From: Diabrotica undecimpunctata
Taxonomy: Eukaryota > Arthropoda > Insecta > Coleoptera > Chrysomelidae
Reading direction: 5' to 3'
Assembly: GCF_040954645.1 (NCBI RefSeq)
Contig: NC_092804.1
Span: forward strand, 90,428,316-90,492,315
DNA length: 64,000 nt
The translations under genes and the position numbers were made by a program. Each line of letters opens with the position of its first letter. Position 1 is the stretch's first letter. The notes under the pieces were generated by a model, which saw only the letters and a program-made list of their open reading frames with translations, had not been told where the DNA came from and did not search any database. This document shows, in pieces, positions 22,763 through 36,527 of this stretch.

Positions 22763-22938
22763 ACTGTTGTGATTGGTATATTTAATTAAATTTTAAAAAT
22801 CCTAAAGGATTAAGTTCAAAACGTTTTCGGACTTATCAGTCAATCTTCAATGAAATTTGTAGTACTTTTAGTAAGTAATTAATAAGTAATAGGTAAGTAG
22901 TAATTTTTAATTAAATATACCAATTATTACAACAGAAG
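22763..22938 (-). repeat. Short inverted repeat enclosing a CTGATAA...CCGAAAACG motif
   Basis: Arms of about 25-30 bp (GTTGTGATTGGTATATTTAA and its complement) enclose about 110 bp. On the minus strand, 22841-22822 reads GACTGATAAGTCCGAAAACG, related to motifs in the Penelope-like element and other repeats here. Confidence 0.65.
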
Positions 22939-22945
22939 TGTTTTT

Positions 22946-22946
<1 letters not shown>

Positions 22947-22976
<30 letters not shown>
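22947..22976. repeat. (CA)n microsatellite
   Basis: A short CA run interrupted by TCG lies just before the right foldback arm. Confidence 0.9.
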
Positions 22977-23027
22977 CGTGTAAATGTATTGAAGTATTTT
23001 TAAAAAAACAAATTTGTTTAATTTTTG

Positions 23028-23840
23028 TTAAAGGGGTAGTAAGGGGTGAAAAATTACTAAAGTTGTAATAAATTCGTAAAAACCTAGCAGAACACTGTGG
23101 TATGTTATAAATATTTCTTTTAATTCTGCTAGCTTGAACCGTAAGCCAGCAGAATCGCTCCCCTTAAGGGTGGTTTGATGGTGAAAAAATATTAGGGTGG
23201 TAATAAATTAGTGAAAAATGGATGAAACAATATGCCATCAACAAAAAGTTTTTTTTTTGAATTCTGCTAGCTTAAACCTTAAGCCAGCAGAATCGCTCCC
23301 ATTAAGGCTGGTTTGGTGGTGAAAAATTATTAGGTTAGGGTGGTAATAAATTAGTGAAAAATTAGTGAAAAAATATGCCATCAACAAAAAGTTTTTTTTC
23401 TGAATTCTGCTAGCTTGATCCTTAAGCCAACAGAATCGTTATTAAGGGTGGTTTGGTGGTGAAAAAATATTAGGGTGGTAATAAATTAGTGAAAAATGGG
23501 TGAAAAAATATGCCATCAACAAAAAGTTTTTTTTTTGAATTCTGCTAGCTTAAACCTTAAGCCAGCAGAATTGCTCCCATTAAGGGTGGTTTGGTGGTGA
23601 AAAATTATTAGGGTGGTAATAAATTAGTGAAAAATTGGTGAAAAAATATGCCATCAACAAAAAGTTTTTTTTTTGAATTCTGCTAGCTTGAACCTTAAGC
23701 CAGCAGAATCGCTCCCCTTAAGGTTGGTTTGGTGGTGAAAAATTATTAGGGTGGTAATAAATTAGTGAAAAATTGGTGAAAAAATATTACGTAGGTTAAA
23801 TTGGATTCCGCTCATGTGTCCCCGCTAGCTTAAGGGACCT
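23028..23840. repeat. Right arm tandem array of the foldback element (about five units)
   Basis: Inverted copies of the left-arm units, including GGTGGTAATAAATTAGTGAA and TATGCCATCAACAAAAAG. About one unit fewer than the left arm. Confidence 0.9.
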
Positions 23841-24043
23841 CGAAAATACGCATCTTTGCATTTGAACGATCGGCTGATCATTCAAGGTCAAATAGGCGGA
23901 GATTAACATTTTCTACGAAACCAGACTGCAGTCTATGCACACTGTGATTATTTTAATTTATTTGTGTATCAGGGGCGGCGCGGAAATATATTTATTAATT
24001 ATGAAAATAGAATTATGTGGTTGGAGATTATAGTTCTCCAACA

Positions 24044-25090
<1,047 letters not shown>

Positions 25091-25579
25091 TATCTTATTA
25101 CCTGGTATAACTACGTACTAAAAGGTAACTGGTTCTTTGAAAACAGGTATATAGATACAAAAAGATTTGGGCTTATTATTTAATGGAATATTCGCTTGCA
25201 TAGGAAATTTTATTTTTCTGCATTTTTAAAAATGTTGTACTTTTATTTAATATAATTTTATTAGTTCAATGCCGAAGTCGATGTTTTCTTAATTATAGAA
25301 ATTGCGTAATATATTTTGTTTACGTAAGTGTGTCTTTGTACGTTTTATGTAAGCATCCGATTAATAGAAACTGCTTTTATTTCATCCAATGTTCTGCGAT
25401 ATCTTGTATAAAGTTTTTTTATTATTTTAGTTCTAATCTTATTTGTGTAGTACATTATGATATCTCGATAGAAGGTTATCTCAAAATAAATATGGTTAAG
25501 TGCTACAATAGATATTTTTGTGTAAAAATTGGTAGTAGTATATACAACAAGAAAGAATGGTAAATTTGTAGGGCGAAAG
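25091..25579. other. Unassigned AT-rich sequence
   Basis: No gene recognised. It may hold the decayed 3' part of the adjacent minus-strand reverse transcriptase fossil. Confidence 0.4.
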
Positions 25580-26540
25580 GACGTGCGCCTTATTTTTAGC
25601 TAAAAAGCTTGCGAAGATTACTAATTCTGGGCCTTAATTTACCTTTTAGTTTTAAACAATGATCTGTGAATGACCACGTGCGATACAAACTATTTTCAAG
25701 GAATTTATAGGAAGTCTATAGTTCAACGATTTCATGACATTACTGGATGTTCAGTTTTGTGAAACGTCTATGTTAGGGAAATTGAAGGAGCACACATGAG
25801 TTTTTCAGGGGCTTTGGCTGAAAATTGATTCATAGTTTATTTTTATTGTGCAATAATAGGTGTATCATCTATATAATAGAAGTCCTAGTATCTAGTGGTA
25901 TGGGTTGATCGTTTGTGTAAATATTATACAGTGTAGGTGTCTTTATGCTACCCCAAGCGAGACCGTTCGTCATCTGCTATTCTTACAATACCATTGAGTG
26001 ATATGAAAAATATTCTGTTGTGTAGGCATACGCAGATAATACAAATGGGTTAGTTATCTAAGGGGATATCATATAGTTTTTGGAGATATATCCTGTAATT
26101 TAAGGTGTCGTAAGCGGCATTTATATTGAAAAATACCACCCCTGACACCCGATATTTTTCGTACCCATCTTTGCTGTGTCGGGTAAGATTTTATATTTGT
26201 GATGTACATGATCTTTACTATCTACAGCCACTTTCGTCTTTTAATTTAAGTTTTTTTTCTAATATCGATGAAATAATATTAATGATCTTGTGTAAAAATA
26301 TTTTGAATAGCTGACAAAATAAATATATTCGCCGATAATTTTTATGGTCGTTGGAGTTTTTGCCAGGTTTAAGCAAGGTAACAACTTTGGCTTGTCTATA
26401 GACTTTGGGTATCTGCATAATTTGAATATAGTTGTTCATCATCCGGATAATCCATTGTAGTGTTTTTGTTCCAGATTTCGTAATTAGCTTTGTGCTCAGA
26501 TCCTCAATGTCGGTAGTTGCATTATTTTTCATTTAATTTG
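25580..26540 (-). pseudogene. Decayed Jockey/R1-type reverse transcriptase
   Basis: On the minus strand, 26532-26218 reads TKTLQWIIRMMNNYIQIMQI and PKVYRQAKVVTLLKPGKNSN, then a KNYRRIYLFCQLFKI block, matching RT motifs 1-2 of Jockey/R1-like elements (WR-AK-V-LLKPGK, YRPISLLC). Further down, in shifting frames, VVFFNINAAYDTLN (motif A) and YIDDTPIIAQ (catalytic box, near 25870) can be picked out. It has many stops and frameshifts and is an old fossil. Confidence 0.78.
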
Positions 26541-28849
26541 TAGATGGTGGATCCAAGCTTAATATCGTTGACAGGTTCTCTCAGCTGACTGGTTTTGCTT
26601 TTTCTTTGCTTCTTTTCCGACAAAGATAGCATGTCTATATCTATAATATGGTTTTCAGCAATCAGCTTAATACCAAATACCCTAGGTTAGGCCCTATATT
26701 TGTCTTCTGCACTAGAAACTCGCCAGATTCGTGTTTAGCGCATATGTCTGATAAGTTTAAGTAAAATACAGTTTCTTTATCTCTAGATATGCCCTTAAGA
26801 GTTATATACATAGTTATAAGAATAGATGGTCCTAAAAAGGACCAATTTGACAAAATCATATTAAAGTGGTGACTGAATAATTAGCCGATTAATTAAGTAA
26901 TCATTACTCGGGGTATGCCCGATTGCGGTAGTCTTATTAGTACTTCAATCTTCGCAAAGGCTCGTTCTTTGAACCCCAGAAGTAATGCCTAATCTTTTAC
27001 TTTTTATTAAAAATTAAAATTTTACGTTCTGTGTATTACTTTTTGACGACATTTCGAATCAGATTTGTGTAATAATAATTTTAGGTATTGAACAGCCTCT
27101 TTGTGGAAAATAAATGAGTTTGTGATAACGGTTACAACTCATATATAGATAATAAGAAAATAAACAGTTAAAATAAGTGTAAAAAATTTCAACTACATAC
27201 ATCAGCGCCATTGTTCAAGTGATGAGTTTATCACAGCTATCAAAGGTCACATTTTAATTCAAGGTTTTATTTACGTATTTTTAATATTAAAAAAGTAGGA
27301 AAATACATGTTTATGCCTTTATTTTTTATAATCTATTCTATCTTCTTTCTAGAGTACAGTCCTTTTTTGAACGACTGTGTTCTTTTTCAATTGGGCACTT
27401 GTCCAATGCTATGACAAACACTTTGTCCTCTGCTATTCTATATTAATATGATTGACTCATTATTTTCTTTTTCTTGCAGATATTTTAATGTTGTTTATCC
27501 TGTGTATCTTCTGTATATTTTTATTTCTTCTATGTATTGAAACTTAAATTTTGGTTATTATTAAGATTCTCTTAACGTGTTTATTAATTGTCTTGTTTCT
27601 GCGGTACGAATATATGTGTATCATGATAGGTTGTAATGCATATTTCATTTATTGTAATTAAAATGCTCTTTGCTTTTTGCCAATTGCTTTCTCACTTCCC
27701 CAGCGATAGGTCTTTTTTTTTCTCATCAACAACCTCATCCTCGCTCGAAACAGCTATTCTAAGATATTTAGATTTCACTAAATATTCTATCATTTGTCAT
27801 TTGGTTTTTATCTCAAATTTGCCCCTATGATGAAATTTTTATAATATTTTATATCTGATGCTTTCATATTAAACTGGAATAAAAATACTTGGTAGATAAT
27901 CTTTATTCGTTTTGAGTACACTTTTTTTTAGAACCTAGTACATAAAATAATAAATATTTGGCTGTTCAGTGTTTTCCAAGTATGTAAAACATAAACAGAC
28001 TTACATATTAGATTATACATTTAATAAGAATGTCTAATATCTAAATTTAAGATTTTATATCTCAAAATATGTGATAGCAAATTGCTATATAAAAGTACGA
28101 GGCAATATTCTCATGCTGTGAGCTTTGCTACTCTATTGCTTTTATGGACGTCTCCTCTATTTCTATTCACAATTCTTTAATTTTTTTAACGCATAAGCGA
28201 TTTTTAATTTGTTGTCAATATTTTTCAGGTGTGTTTTAATGAAATTGACATTAATTTGATAGTTTCCATTTTATTAGTACTGATGGTATATGACTAGCAT
28301 CCGTTGGTACTATATATCAATTTCAACATGTGGAAGTGAGAGCACTTTCCTGTTAGTAATTCCAGTGTCAATTATGACGAAACCAGAAATAACCCATAAT
28401 ATTCTCCCCGTGATCTTAGTACATATTTCCGTTGATTGAATATTATAGGGTATTCAATATTTCAATCAACGGTATTTCAGAGTGATTTTTATTAATTTTT
28501 ATTTATATTTGCAAAATGAAGAAGAAAGTTCAGTACAGGCGGTTAAACAGCTGATCTGTCAATTTAGAAGTAAGAGCAAGTACCAACTTTCTGAAAAGTA
28601 TACCCATACACAAAAGTGATGATAAAATGTACTGCACAAACTGTAGCGGTAAAAGCTATATATAAGCTATATATTAATAATTAGGATATACAGTATTTTT
28701 TCTAATGCACCTGGAACGATTGAGTGAATAGGTGAACTATCAAATAGGAGACCATTAGTGTGGAATTAGAACAACTTAATAAATCGTTGATCAATTATTC
28801 ACTATTAGGCAGTTAATGAGAAATGTTGGGAATACAGAAAAAACATTAA
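26541..28849. other. Unassigned AT-rich sequence
   Basis: No convincing coding sequence in 2.3 kb. The first 150 bp may be the upstream part of the minus-strand fossil. Open frames at 26662-26859 and 27636-27830 look random. Confidence 0.5.
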
Positions 28850-29110
28850 ACTAGTTATTTATAGATTTTAAACAAACACATGATATAATCATAAGAATGA
28901 AACCATAGAATACTAATGCCGAACAAGGATTACCTAAGAAATTAATTTTAACAAGGAGTAATCTACAAGTAAAATAAATATGCTTTCACAGAAAACTGGG
29001 ACAAAGTGCTTTAAAAAGGTGAATGAATTAGCGTAGGTAAACAGCTGTTTTGAAACCTAAATATTATGAGAACAATTGGGGATATTATATTACATAAACT
29101 AAACCGCTTG
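28850..29110 (+). pseudogene. Reverse transcriptase fossil, copy A
   Basis: ACTAGTTATTTATAGATTTT and AAACAAACACATGATATAAT encode a LVIxFKQTxD motif A, then a GLPKK-like stretch. The same block recurs at about 30010-30120, so both are copies of one old non-LTR family. Heavily decayed. Confidence 0.6.
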
Positions 29111-30004
29111 TCTACAAAAATTATCAGGAAAATTTGATTACGACAGGACAGACTAATGACTTTACAACTAATTGCCACATAAATATCACTTTACGCAAAT
29201 AGGATGATTTTGTATAATATAAGACAATTCATATATTATAAATTTATACCTATATTGATACAAATCGTAAAATAAAATTACAACTATTATACACTATAGT
29301 AAATACTTATTTAGATAAACGTACAATATTCCACAGAACGTTAAAAATAAATGTTATAAATAAAGGTGCTTTTCAATTCGCGGTAAAAGATTTAATAGAG
29401 TTCAGCACGCAAGATAAATTCGTAACAAAATTCATATACCAGTAAACGGTACTCGATACAGCAGCAAAGTAATTTTGGCAATAAATATGTAGGTTTCCCA
29501 TTAGGCAATCCAGACCACGTGACCTCTGGTTGGCAAACAAAGGTTATTTTTGTGATTTTCCTAATAACTATACGTTATTTATCCTGTATGAATATTATTC
29601 GCTTCATTTTTGGAATTTTTATTGTATGTAGTTCAATAATATGCTTAAACCAAATGCTAAGGAAATTATTAATAGAAGCACCAGATGTTGGACAAAAACA
29701 AGCAAAATAATATTTGTTTATTGTTGCTTTTCAAACAATGAATAAAACATATCTTTAAAACACTAAAAAACATTAACAAAAACAAGTAGATAAAGTTACG
29801 GACAGTTTTGTTGGTTTTGTGTGCCAACCAAATACAATGTTTAACAGGTCAATGGATTGCCTAATTGGAATCATAGCACCCGCTATGGAAAATGGTGTCT
29901 TCTTTGACATACAGCAACCACAAATGTGAAATCAGGAAAGATTAATGTGAAGTTAGGAACATTATATACTTAATGAAAAATGTTATGGGAAATGAAATGG
30001 GAAT
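29111..30004. other. Unassigned AT-rich sequence between two RT fossils
   Basis: No gene recognised. A 63-codon hydrophobic open frame at 29519-29710 has no family resemblance. Confidence 0.45.
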
Positions 30005-30400
30005 AAAAAAACATTATGCTAGTTATTTATAGATTTTAAACAAACATATGATATAATTATAAGATTGTAACTAAAATGCTATGGAAGAACTAGGCATACC
30101 TAAGGAAATAACTGTCAACTTACTTTCAAATGTACAGTTACCTCAAACAGGAAGATGCCGTATCTCCAATCGTGTTTACGATCGTTTTGGAGAGCATCGC
30201 CCGGAAAGCTAATACAGAAAATCTCACAGTTTAATAATCAAGGTCTTCAGATTATACGGACTTTCGAGGATGAGTTTAATATAGTAGCGAGTATAATTAT
30301 TAGTAACAAAAAAACATTAATACATTCAATAGAAAAAGCGCAGAAAAGGGTCCTCCAAATCAACGATAATAAAAAAAATATATGGCTATCATAAGAAGAG
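30005..30400 (+). pseudogene. Reverse transcriptase fossil, copy B
   Basis: Motif A (LVIxFKQTYD) at about 30020-30050, then GIPKEITVNLLSN, then QEDAVSPIVFTIVLESIARK at about 30147-30206, equivalent to the QGDxLSPxLFxxxLE motif B of non-LTR reverse transcriptases. Stops interrupt the frame. Plus strand, same family as copy A. Confidence 0.72.
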
Positions 30401-30902
30401 CACTACGAAACAGAATAGGACATATTATTTTAATAGACCAGTACAACTTTGAAATGGTTCATCAGCCTAAATATTTGGGATTTAAGAGCACTTTTAACAA
30501 AAACACTACAAAAGAGAATAACAGAATACAAGCTGGCAATGCTAAGTTTTAAGCAAAAAAATTAAATCCAATCTTTATTTTCCTGTTTGACCTTAGCATT
30601 AGTTCCCGGTCGTAAAACATTTCTGGGGCTTTTCTTGTGAGTTTTACTTACATTGTTTTTTTATATCCTGATTTTAGTAGTTTGTATTACACTTCTGGAT
30701 TTAAACTTTCAAACCTTTCAAAATTATATGGGTCTATTGTTACGTTATATGCCCTTTTCTACATCGTCTCTTTTGTCTTTTAATGAACATTTATCTGGTT
30801 TTCTCGTTACTGACTATTATACCGTTTTTTTTTGCTGGTATGTAATAGCATTACTCTATAGTATTCTAATATTTAATCGATGGATTAAATCCGGATAGCG
30901 GA
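30401..30902. other. Unassigned sequence before the palindrome
   Basis: An 81-codon hydrophobic open frame at 30653-30898 is the only notable one, in T-rich sequence. It is not recognised and probably spurious. Confidence 0.4.
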
Positions 30903-31647
30903 TAGATAATCTTTAAAAAAAAAAGAGGTTAGTCTTTGTATGTGGGTATATTTTATTTTATAAAAACCCTTAAAAGGGCAACACTACAAGCACGAACGTT
31001 TTCGGAACAACTGTTCCATCATCAGGTTAAAATACAGGTTACCATGCCTGAGCCACCAAAATATTTGGGTAAAAACCCTTTAAAATGTAATGTGTTACCA
31101 AAGATTGTACATGTTGTTGATAATATTATATGATGTTTAATATTTTAATTAGATTTTACTTCAGGTAACATACACCCATGCTTAAGTGAGTTCCAGTGTC
31201 CGGAGAGTAAACCTCTTCAAACGGACTACGGCTGGCAACTACGGCTGGCAACTACGGCTGGCTTGAGTTGCCAGCCGTAGTCCGTTTGAAGAGGTTTACT
31301 CTCCGGACACTGGAACTCACTTAAGCATGGGTGTATGTTACCTGAAGTAAAATCTAATTAAAATATTAAACATCATATAATATTATCAACAACATGTACA
31401 ATCTTTGGTAACACATTACATTTTAAAGGGTTTTTACCCAAATATTTTGGTGGCTCAGGCATGGTAACCTGTATTTTAACCTGATGATGGAACAGTTGTT
31501 CCGAAAACGTTCGTGCTTGTAATGTTGCCCTTTTAAGGGTTTTTATAAAATAAAATATACTCACATACAAAGACTAACCTCTTTTGTTATACGTGGTATA
31601 CAGCCAGCTACAGGAATTATTTTCCTTGTGGATTTAGATAATCTTTA
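30903..31647. mobile_element. Palindromic insertion with 318-bp arms and 13-bp flanking repeat
   Basis: Arms 30921-31238 and 31268-31585 are inverted copies of equal length with very few mismatches. The 29-base centre belongs to three tandem copies of CTACGGCTGGCAA. A 13-bp direct repeat TAGATAATCTTTA flanks the unit (30903-30915 and 31635-31647), consistent with a target duplication made by target-primed reverse transcription. Each arm carries CTGATGATGGAAC...GTTCCGAAAACGTTCG, similar to the Penelope-like element downstream, suggesting a non-autonomous Penelope-type insertion. Mirror-image 65-codon frames on both strands are by-products. Confidence 0.82.
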
Positions 31648-32239
31648 CTTTCTTGGAGAAATTATATTCTAACACACAAAAAACCTATTAAATTGCCAAA
31701 ACCTTCCTTGGCTATTATATATAATCGCCTGGCTGGTCGTTGGATAATAGAAAGCATGAATGTAGCAGTTTTAATGGCTTGCTAAAATCGGGGAGCAGAG
31801 ATATCAGTACCAAGTTAATAACTCTTGGAATTGTTGCTTGACCGGCAAAATATTAAATACCAGAAGGTATAACGATAGCAGTCTCACTGCGACCTCGATG
31901 GAGAAGGCAAAGCGAAACAACTTCATTATTATTAAACAACATTATATTTTCTAGTAAAATCATCACGATTTTACAGTAAGACAAATTTTCTAATGTTGGT
32001 AATCAAAAGATCATGTACGTACCACCGGATTCCCTATTTCGGTATCCAGCAAACTCCTTGTAATAACGATACAGGAAACAAAACACCAGAGATATAAATA
32101 AATAAACCAGAGATCTAATAAAATACAGATTCTCGATTCAAATAAATCAAAAATGAACGAACAGCTTACCAAAATAGAAATAACGTCCTTTTAACACGTA
32201 ATCCATTAAAGGTCCATTAACAAAGCAGCTCCTAGAATG
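31648..32239. other. Unassigned sequence
   Basis: No gene or repeat recognised. Confidence 0.45.
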
Positions 32240-32640
32240 ATGCTTATGATATAGATTTCATAGGAAACTCTCTCCCGTTCCTAAACGACATCTTCAACAA
32301 AGTCCAGAGAGCATGAAAAAAGTTTTACTTAAAATCAACGAGGTGAAAACCAAATACAAGCAAATACACAGAAGAGACCAATTCAATGAATTTAGATAAA
32401 ACATTAAAGTCAACAACTACGTTTTTTAAAGTATTGAAGACTTTAAATATATTGGATCAATAATCACAGTTAATAATAAAGCCACTGAAGAAATAAAGAA
32501 CATAATACAAACTTCAGACCTATTTTAATATAGTGATGCGAATTATGAAGAATGACTAAAACAAATAAGGTTTTATTACTATACTGCTACAAATCCGTAT
32601 AGATTAAGAACAGATACTGAATGAAGAAAGCTCTTATAAG
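32240..32640 (+). pseudogene. Reverse transcriptase C-terminal fossil
   Basis: Around 32430-32520 the plus strand reads EDFKYIGSIITVNNKATEEI, matching the F-YLG--I--D-----EI-RRI region just after the polymerase domain of RTE/CR1-like elements. Poorly preserved, with several stops. Confidence 0.68.
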
Positions 32641-34068
32641 ACCAGGAGAATTAATTTTATTGACTAAGTTAGATCGGACACAAAATCGGATATCTCAAAA
32701 AATTAATATTTCATTTGATTGCAGATTCATAGAAGACCGATCAACGTGGAGAAAAGTTGTAGTTAGCGAAGACTCACCCAGTGTTGTAGCGCTATGTAAT
32801 GATGACGATAAAAAGAAAGGGCAAATAAAAAAGCAACAAAAATGAACCAATGGTGCAGAGCTGCTTAAAAATCTTGATTGGAAATAATTAATAATGTATA
32901 TGTATAGGTCATTTCCAGAGCCAATGTGCTAATTGTGCGTAAAATAAAACTTTTTAGACTAAATCTGCTACAGGACTGTGTGACCCAAATACATCCATAG
33001 CTAAAAACTATCGATGTTTGTATGAAAGATGAAAATTTCATTTTTAAATGCTAATTACAATAAAATGGTAAATTTATCGCTACGGGACATACCGATGTCG
33101 CGGTGTCTACCCGCGAATTTTATTAATCTCTTTTAAAAGAATATTGGCACGTACACATAATCACATAATTGTAGACGGTATCTTGTACATAAATACTAAG
33201 AAGGTTGTCGTTGTTATCTAAGACTAAGTTTGACAATTTACAGGAGAACCATGTTGGAGTACTATTACTCAGGACTCCCACATGAAGAACATTTAGCTGA
33301 TAGTTGTGCTCCTAAAGCGCATAAGAGTGCTATAGCTCACAAAATGGGTTCAATTACATTGCAACTTTTTAAATTTTTTGTGATAAAATGAAGTGATTGA
33401 TTGTTGTTTTGAAAAAGCAAGTTGTTTTTTTTATTTTTGTATTCCTATCATTATATAAATGTACCTGATATTGTAAAACCAACAACATTTTTCATAATCT
33501 ATTCTGAAATGGGCTTTCTCTTACTGATAACTATCAAAAGTTTTATTAACTTCTCGTTAATATAATTATGTAGATATTTAGATTTTTATCTTGTTCTTAC
33601 TATAGTGCTAAAACACAAATGTAGTCATAATCTACTGTATTTTTTTCATAGGTTTAATAGTTTTTAACTGTGTGATAGCCTATGTGTCTATAATAACTTA
33701 CGCATAGAAAATAATAGAATTTTGTACCTCATAATTTATGTTTATTATCCTTTGTTTTTTTTTGGAACATCTAAAAGTATAGCAATACATTTTAATTATT
33801 AAACAAAAGAGAAAATAAAAACACTTTTTGTGGTGTGCCACTTAACCTTACACAAAATCGTACACAAATAGTCAAATGGTAGTAAAAGTTTCCGATATAG
33901 GCAGACGGCAGAGGCATCGCCGCGCACGATGTCCATACTATGACATGTTTTTCATACGGTTTTCGGATCGATTTTTTCAAAACATCAAATATAACCTATT
34001 TTTGCCTTTCTTTATTTAGGCTAACCGCTACTGTTTTTTTCTTCAGCGTTTCTTCTTAATCTAGATTA
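32641..34068. other. Unassigned AT-rich sequence
   Basis: About 1.4 kb without recognisable coding sequence. Open frames at 32621-32845 and 33792-33980 are not supported by any motif. Confidence 0.45.
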
Positions 34069-34420
34069 ATGTTATATTTACAATTCTTTCTGAAACGAGC
34101 TGTAATTTTTCTCAAATATCCATATTGTTTGGTTAAGGCGCCTTACGGTTTAGCATGCTGTGTCAGATGCTCTTTAAAGTCTCTTTCAATATTAATATCG
34201 TTTGAGAAATTTTTCCCAGATACGTATATTTCGTTAGCTAATCTACCATTTGAAGTTCAATCTTCTTTTAATATTAGTTTAAATGGTCCAGTAGTGTATT
34301 CGAACAGTTCAGTTATAAGCAAAATTAGGTGTTGTTGTACACCTAATTCTTTTAGTATCAGTCATAAGTGTATCCATTTGACTCTGTCGAACGCTTTACG
34401 ATAATCTATAAAACAAATCT
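34069..34420 (-). pseudogene. Non-LTR reverse transcriptase fossil
   Basis: On the minus strand near 34405-34300: RKAFDRVKWIHL, then LKELGVQQHLILLITELFEY, equivalent to motif A (Y-KAFD) and the following helix of insect endonuclease-RT elements. Further down it is scrambled. The plus-strand open frame here is only its antisense. Confidence 0.72.
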
Positions 34421-35428
<1,008 letters not shown>

Positions 35429-36083
35429 AACTCTTAAATATTGGGGAAATCTGCAAGAAATACTCTAATGTGTATCAATTGTTTCGCCGAACGTTTTCGC
35501 CAAAGAGAATTAATTTGGCTTCTTCAGGGCTGAAAGAGAATAAATTATAATTAGCTACCATATATTATCTATTAAAACATTATTGATCTTACCGTAACTT
35601 AGAATTGTAGAGTTAGAATATTAAAAAACTTTGCTAGTAACATAGTGGTGTTTTTTGTTACTATGTGCAAAAAAAGTTTTTTATAAGAATTGAAATGTAT
35701 GGTAGCTTCGAACTTGACAAGTAAAGGCTTACCCAAGGTTAATCGAAAAACCCAATGCAACTACATTTAAAAGGAGGTAATTCTTTGAAATGTCGGCAAT
35801 AACTAAATTTTTGATTTTTAGATAGTTAAAAGTGAGGTTCTGTTTAAGCCAGAACGCAAGCGCTGACAACTTCATTATAGTTGGTATAAATCTTTATGTC
35901 GTTAAGGTTCATTGGTAAAAAACGAATGAATTTAAATCCCAGTAAAGGGAAATATTATTTTGATTTTCTTTATTTAATTATATTATATTGTTCATGTATT
36001 ATTGAATCTTATTGAGACGTATCTAAGAAAAGCAAGGGAATGTTATATATTTTTTGTTAATGAAAATTAATTATAAAGGTATG

Positions 36084-36504
36084 TTAGTTGTTAATGGATA
36101 TATCAGTCAAGTTAGTAATCTGTGATATAGTATTGTTCTTGGTATCTGATTTAAGTAACAGGTGGTATATATCGCTTAGATTCTTGATGTCACTCTTAAC
36201 ATTAATGGAGAAATCGTTAAGAAAAATATAAGACATTTCAATGAACTCTCTTTTAGATTTATTGTTCTCACGGTGGAGAATTGTGGTGTTGGTATAGTCC
36301 ATGAGATGACCAGTGGAATGGACATGTTTGGCTAATGCACAACGGTCAGGGTGAAGTCGAGAATCACTTTTGTGTAGTGTAATACGTGATTTCAATAATT
36401 GAGATGTTTGACCGATATAGGAATTGTTGCAAGAGAGACATGGAATGTTGTAGACAATATTACTAAGCCTATCTATGGGAGTCTTATCTTTTATCTTAGA
36501 ATAA
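36084..36504 (-). pseudogene. Penelope-like GIY-YIG endonuclease end, truncated inverted copy
   Basis: The C-terminal endonuclease domain, identical in protein sequence to the plus copy from LYSKIKDKTPIDRLSNI onward: NIVYNIPCLSCNNSYIGQTS holds the GIY-YIG-type core. The N-terminal part of the open frame, beyond the identity (36505-36620), is antisense of the other copy. The RT domain is absent. Confidence 0.9.
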
Positions 36505-36527
36505 AGAAACTTTTGCCAACTTTTTTG

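Larger units (their letters stand above)
19436..23840. mobile_element. 4.4-kb foldback-type element with 9-bp target duplication
   Basis: It begins AGGACCCTTAAGCTAGCGGG and ends with the inverted counterpart CCCGCTAGCTTAAGGGACCT, flanked by the 9-bp duplication CGAAAATAC (19427-19435 and 23841-23849). Each terminal inverted repeat is 0.8-1 kb long and made of about 139-bp tandem units. Long tandem-repeat arms plus a 9-bp duplication are the hallmarks of Foldback and MULE-type elements. No transposase is seen, so it is probably non-autonomous. Confidence 0.9.
9395..24043 (-). mobile_element. BEL-1, BEL/Pao LTR retrotransposon with nested insertions
   Basis: A complete but dead element on the minus strand: 5' LTR on the right, primer site at 18948-18966, gag, pol, polypurine tract at 10059-10066 and 3' LTR on the left. 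The pol order (protease remnant, RT, RNase H, integrase, DUF5641-type tail) is that of BEL/Pao elements. It is interrupted by a non-LTR element at 12034-15665 and by a foldback element at 19436-23840. Without these it would be about 6.6 kb. No target site duplication is seen (flanks ATAAT and GTATA). Confidence 0.93.
18967..24043 (-). repeat. BEL-1 5' LTR, split by a foldback element
   Basis: The LTR occupies 18967-19435 and 23841-24043. Removing the insert and one copy of the 9-bp duplication gives 663 bp, against 664 bp in the other LTR. The two LTRs differ at scattered positions, so the insertion of BEL-1 is not very recent. Confidence 0.93.

Noticed and set aside
19436..23840. CRISPR-like array
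   Set aside because: The tandem units have no unique spacers, are 139 bp long and lie in inverted arms of a eukaryotic transposon.
9395..24043. Target duplication for BEL-1
   Set aside because: Bases outside the LTRs (ATAAT on the left, GTATA on the right) do not match. The left flank also does not continue the piggyBac gene, so a rearrangement or recombination between elements is possible.
30936..31570. Two nearly identical 65-codon frames on opposite strands
   Set aside because: Mirror images produced by the palindrome; composition and overlap with the motif argue against a protein.
34069..34404. 111-codon plus-strand protein
   Set aside because: Antisense of a recognisable reverse transcriptase fossil on the minus strand.
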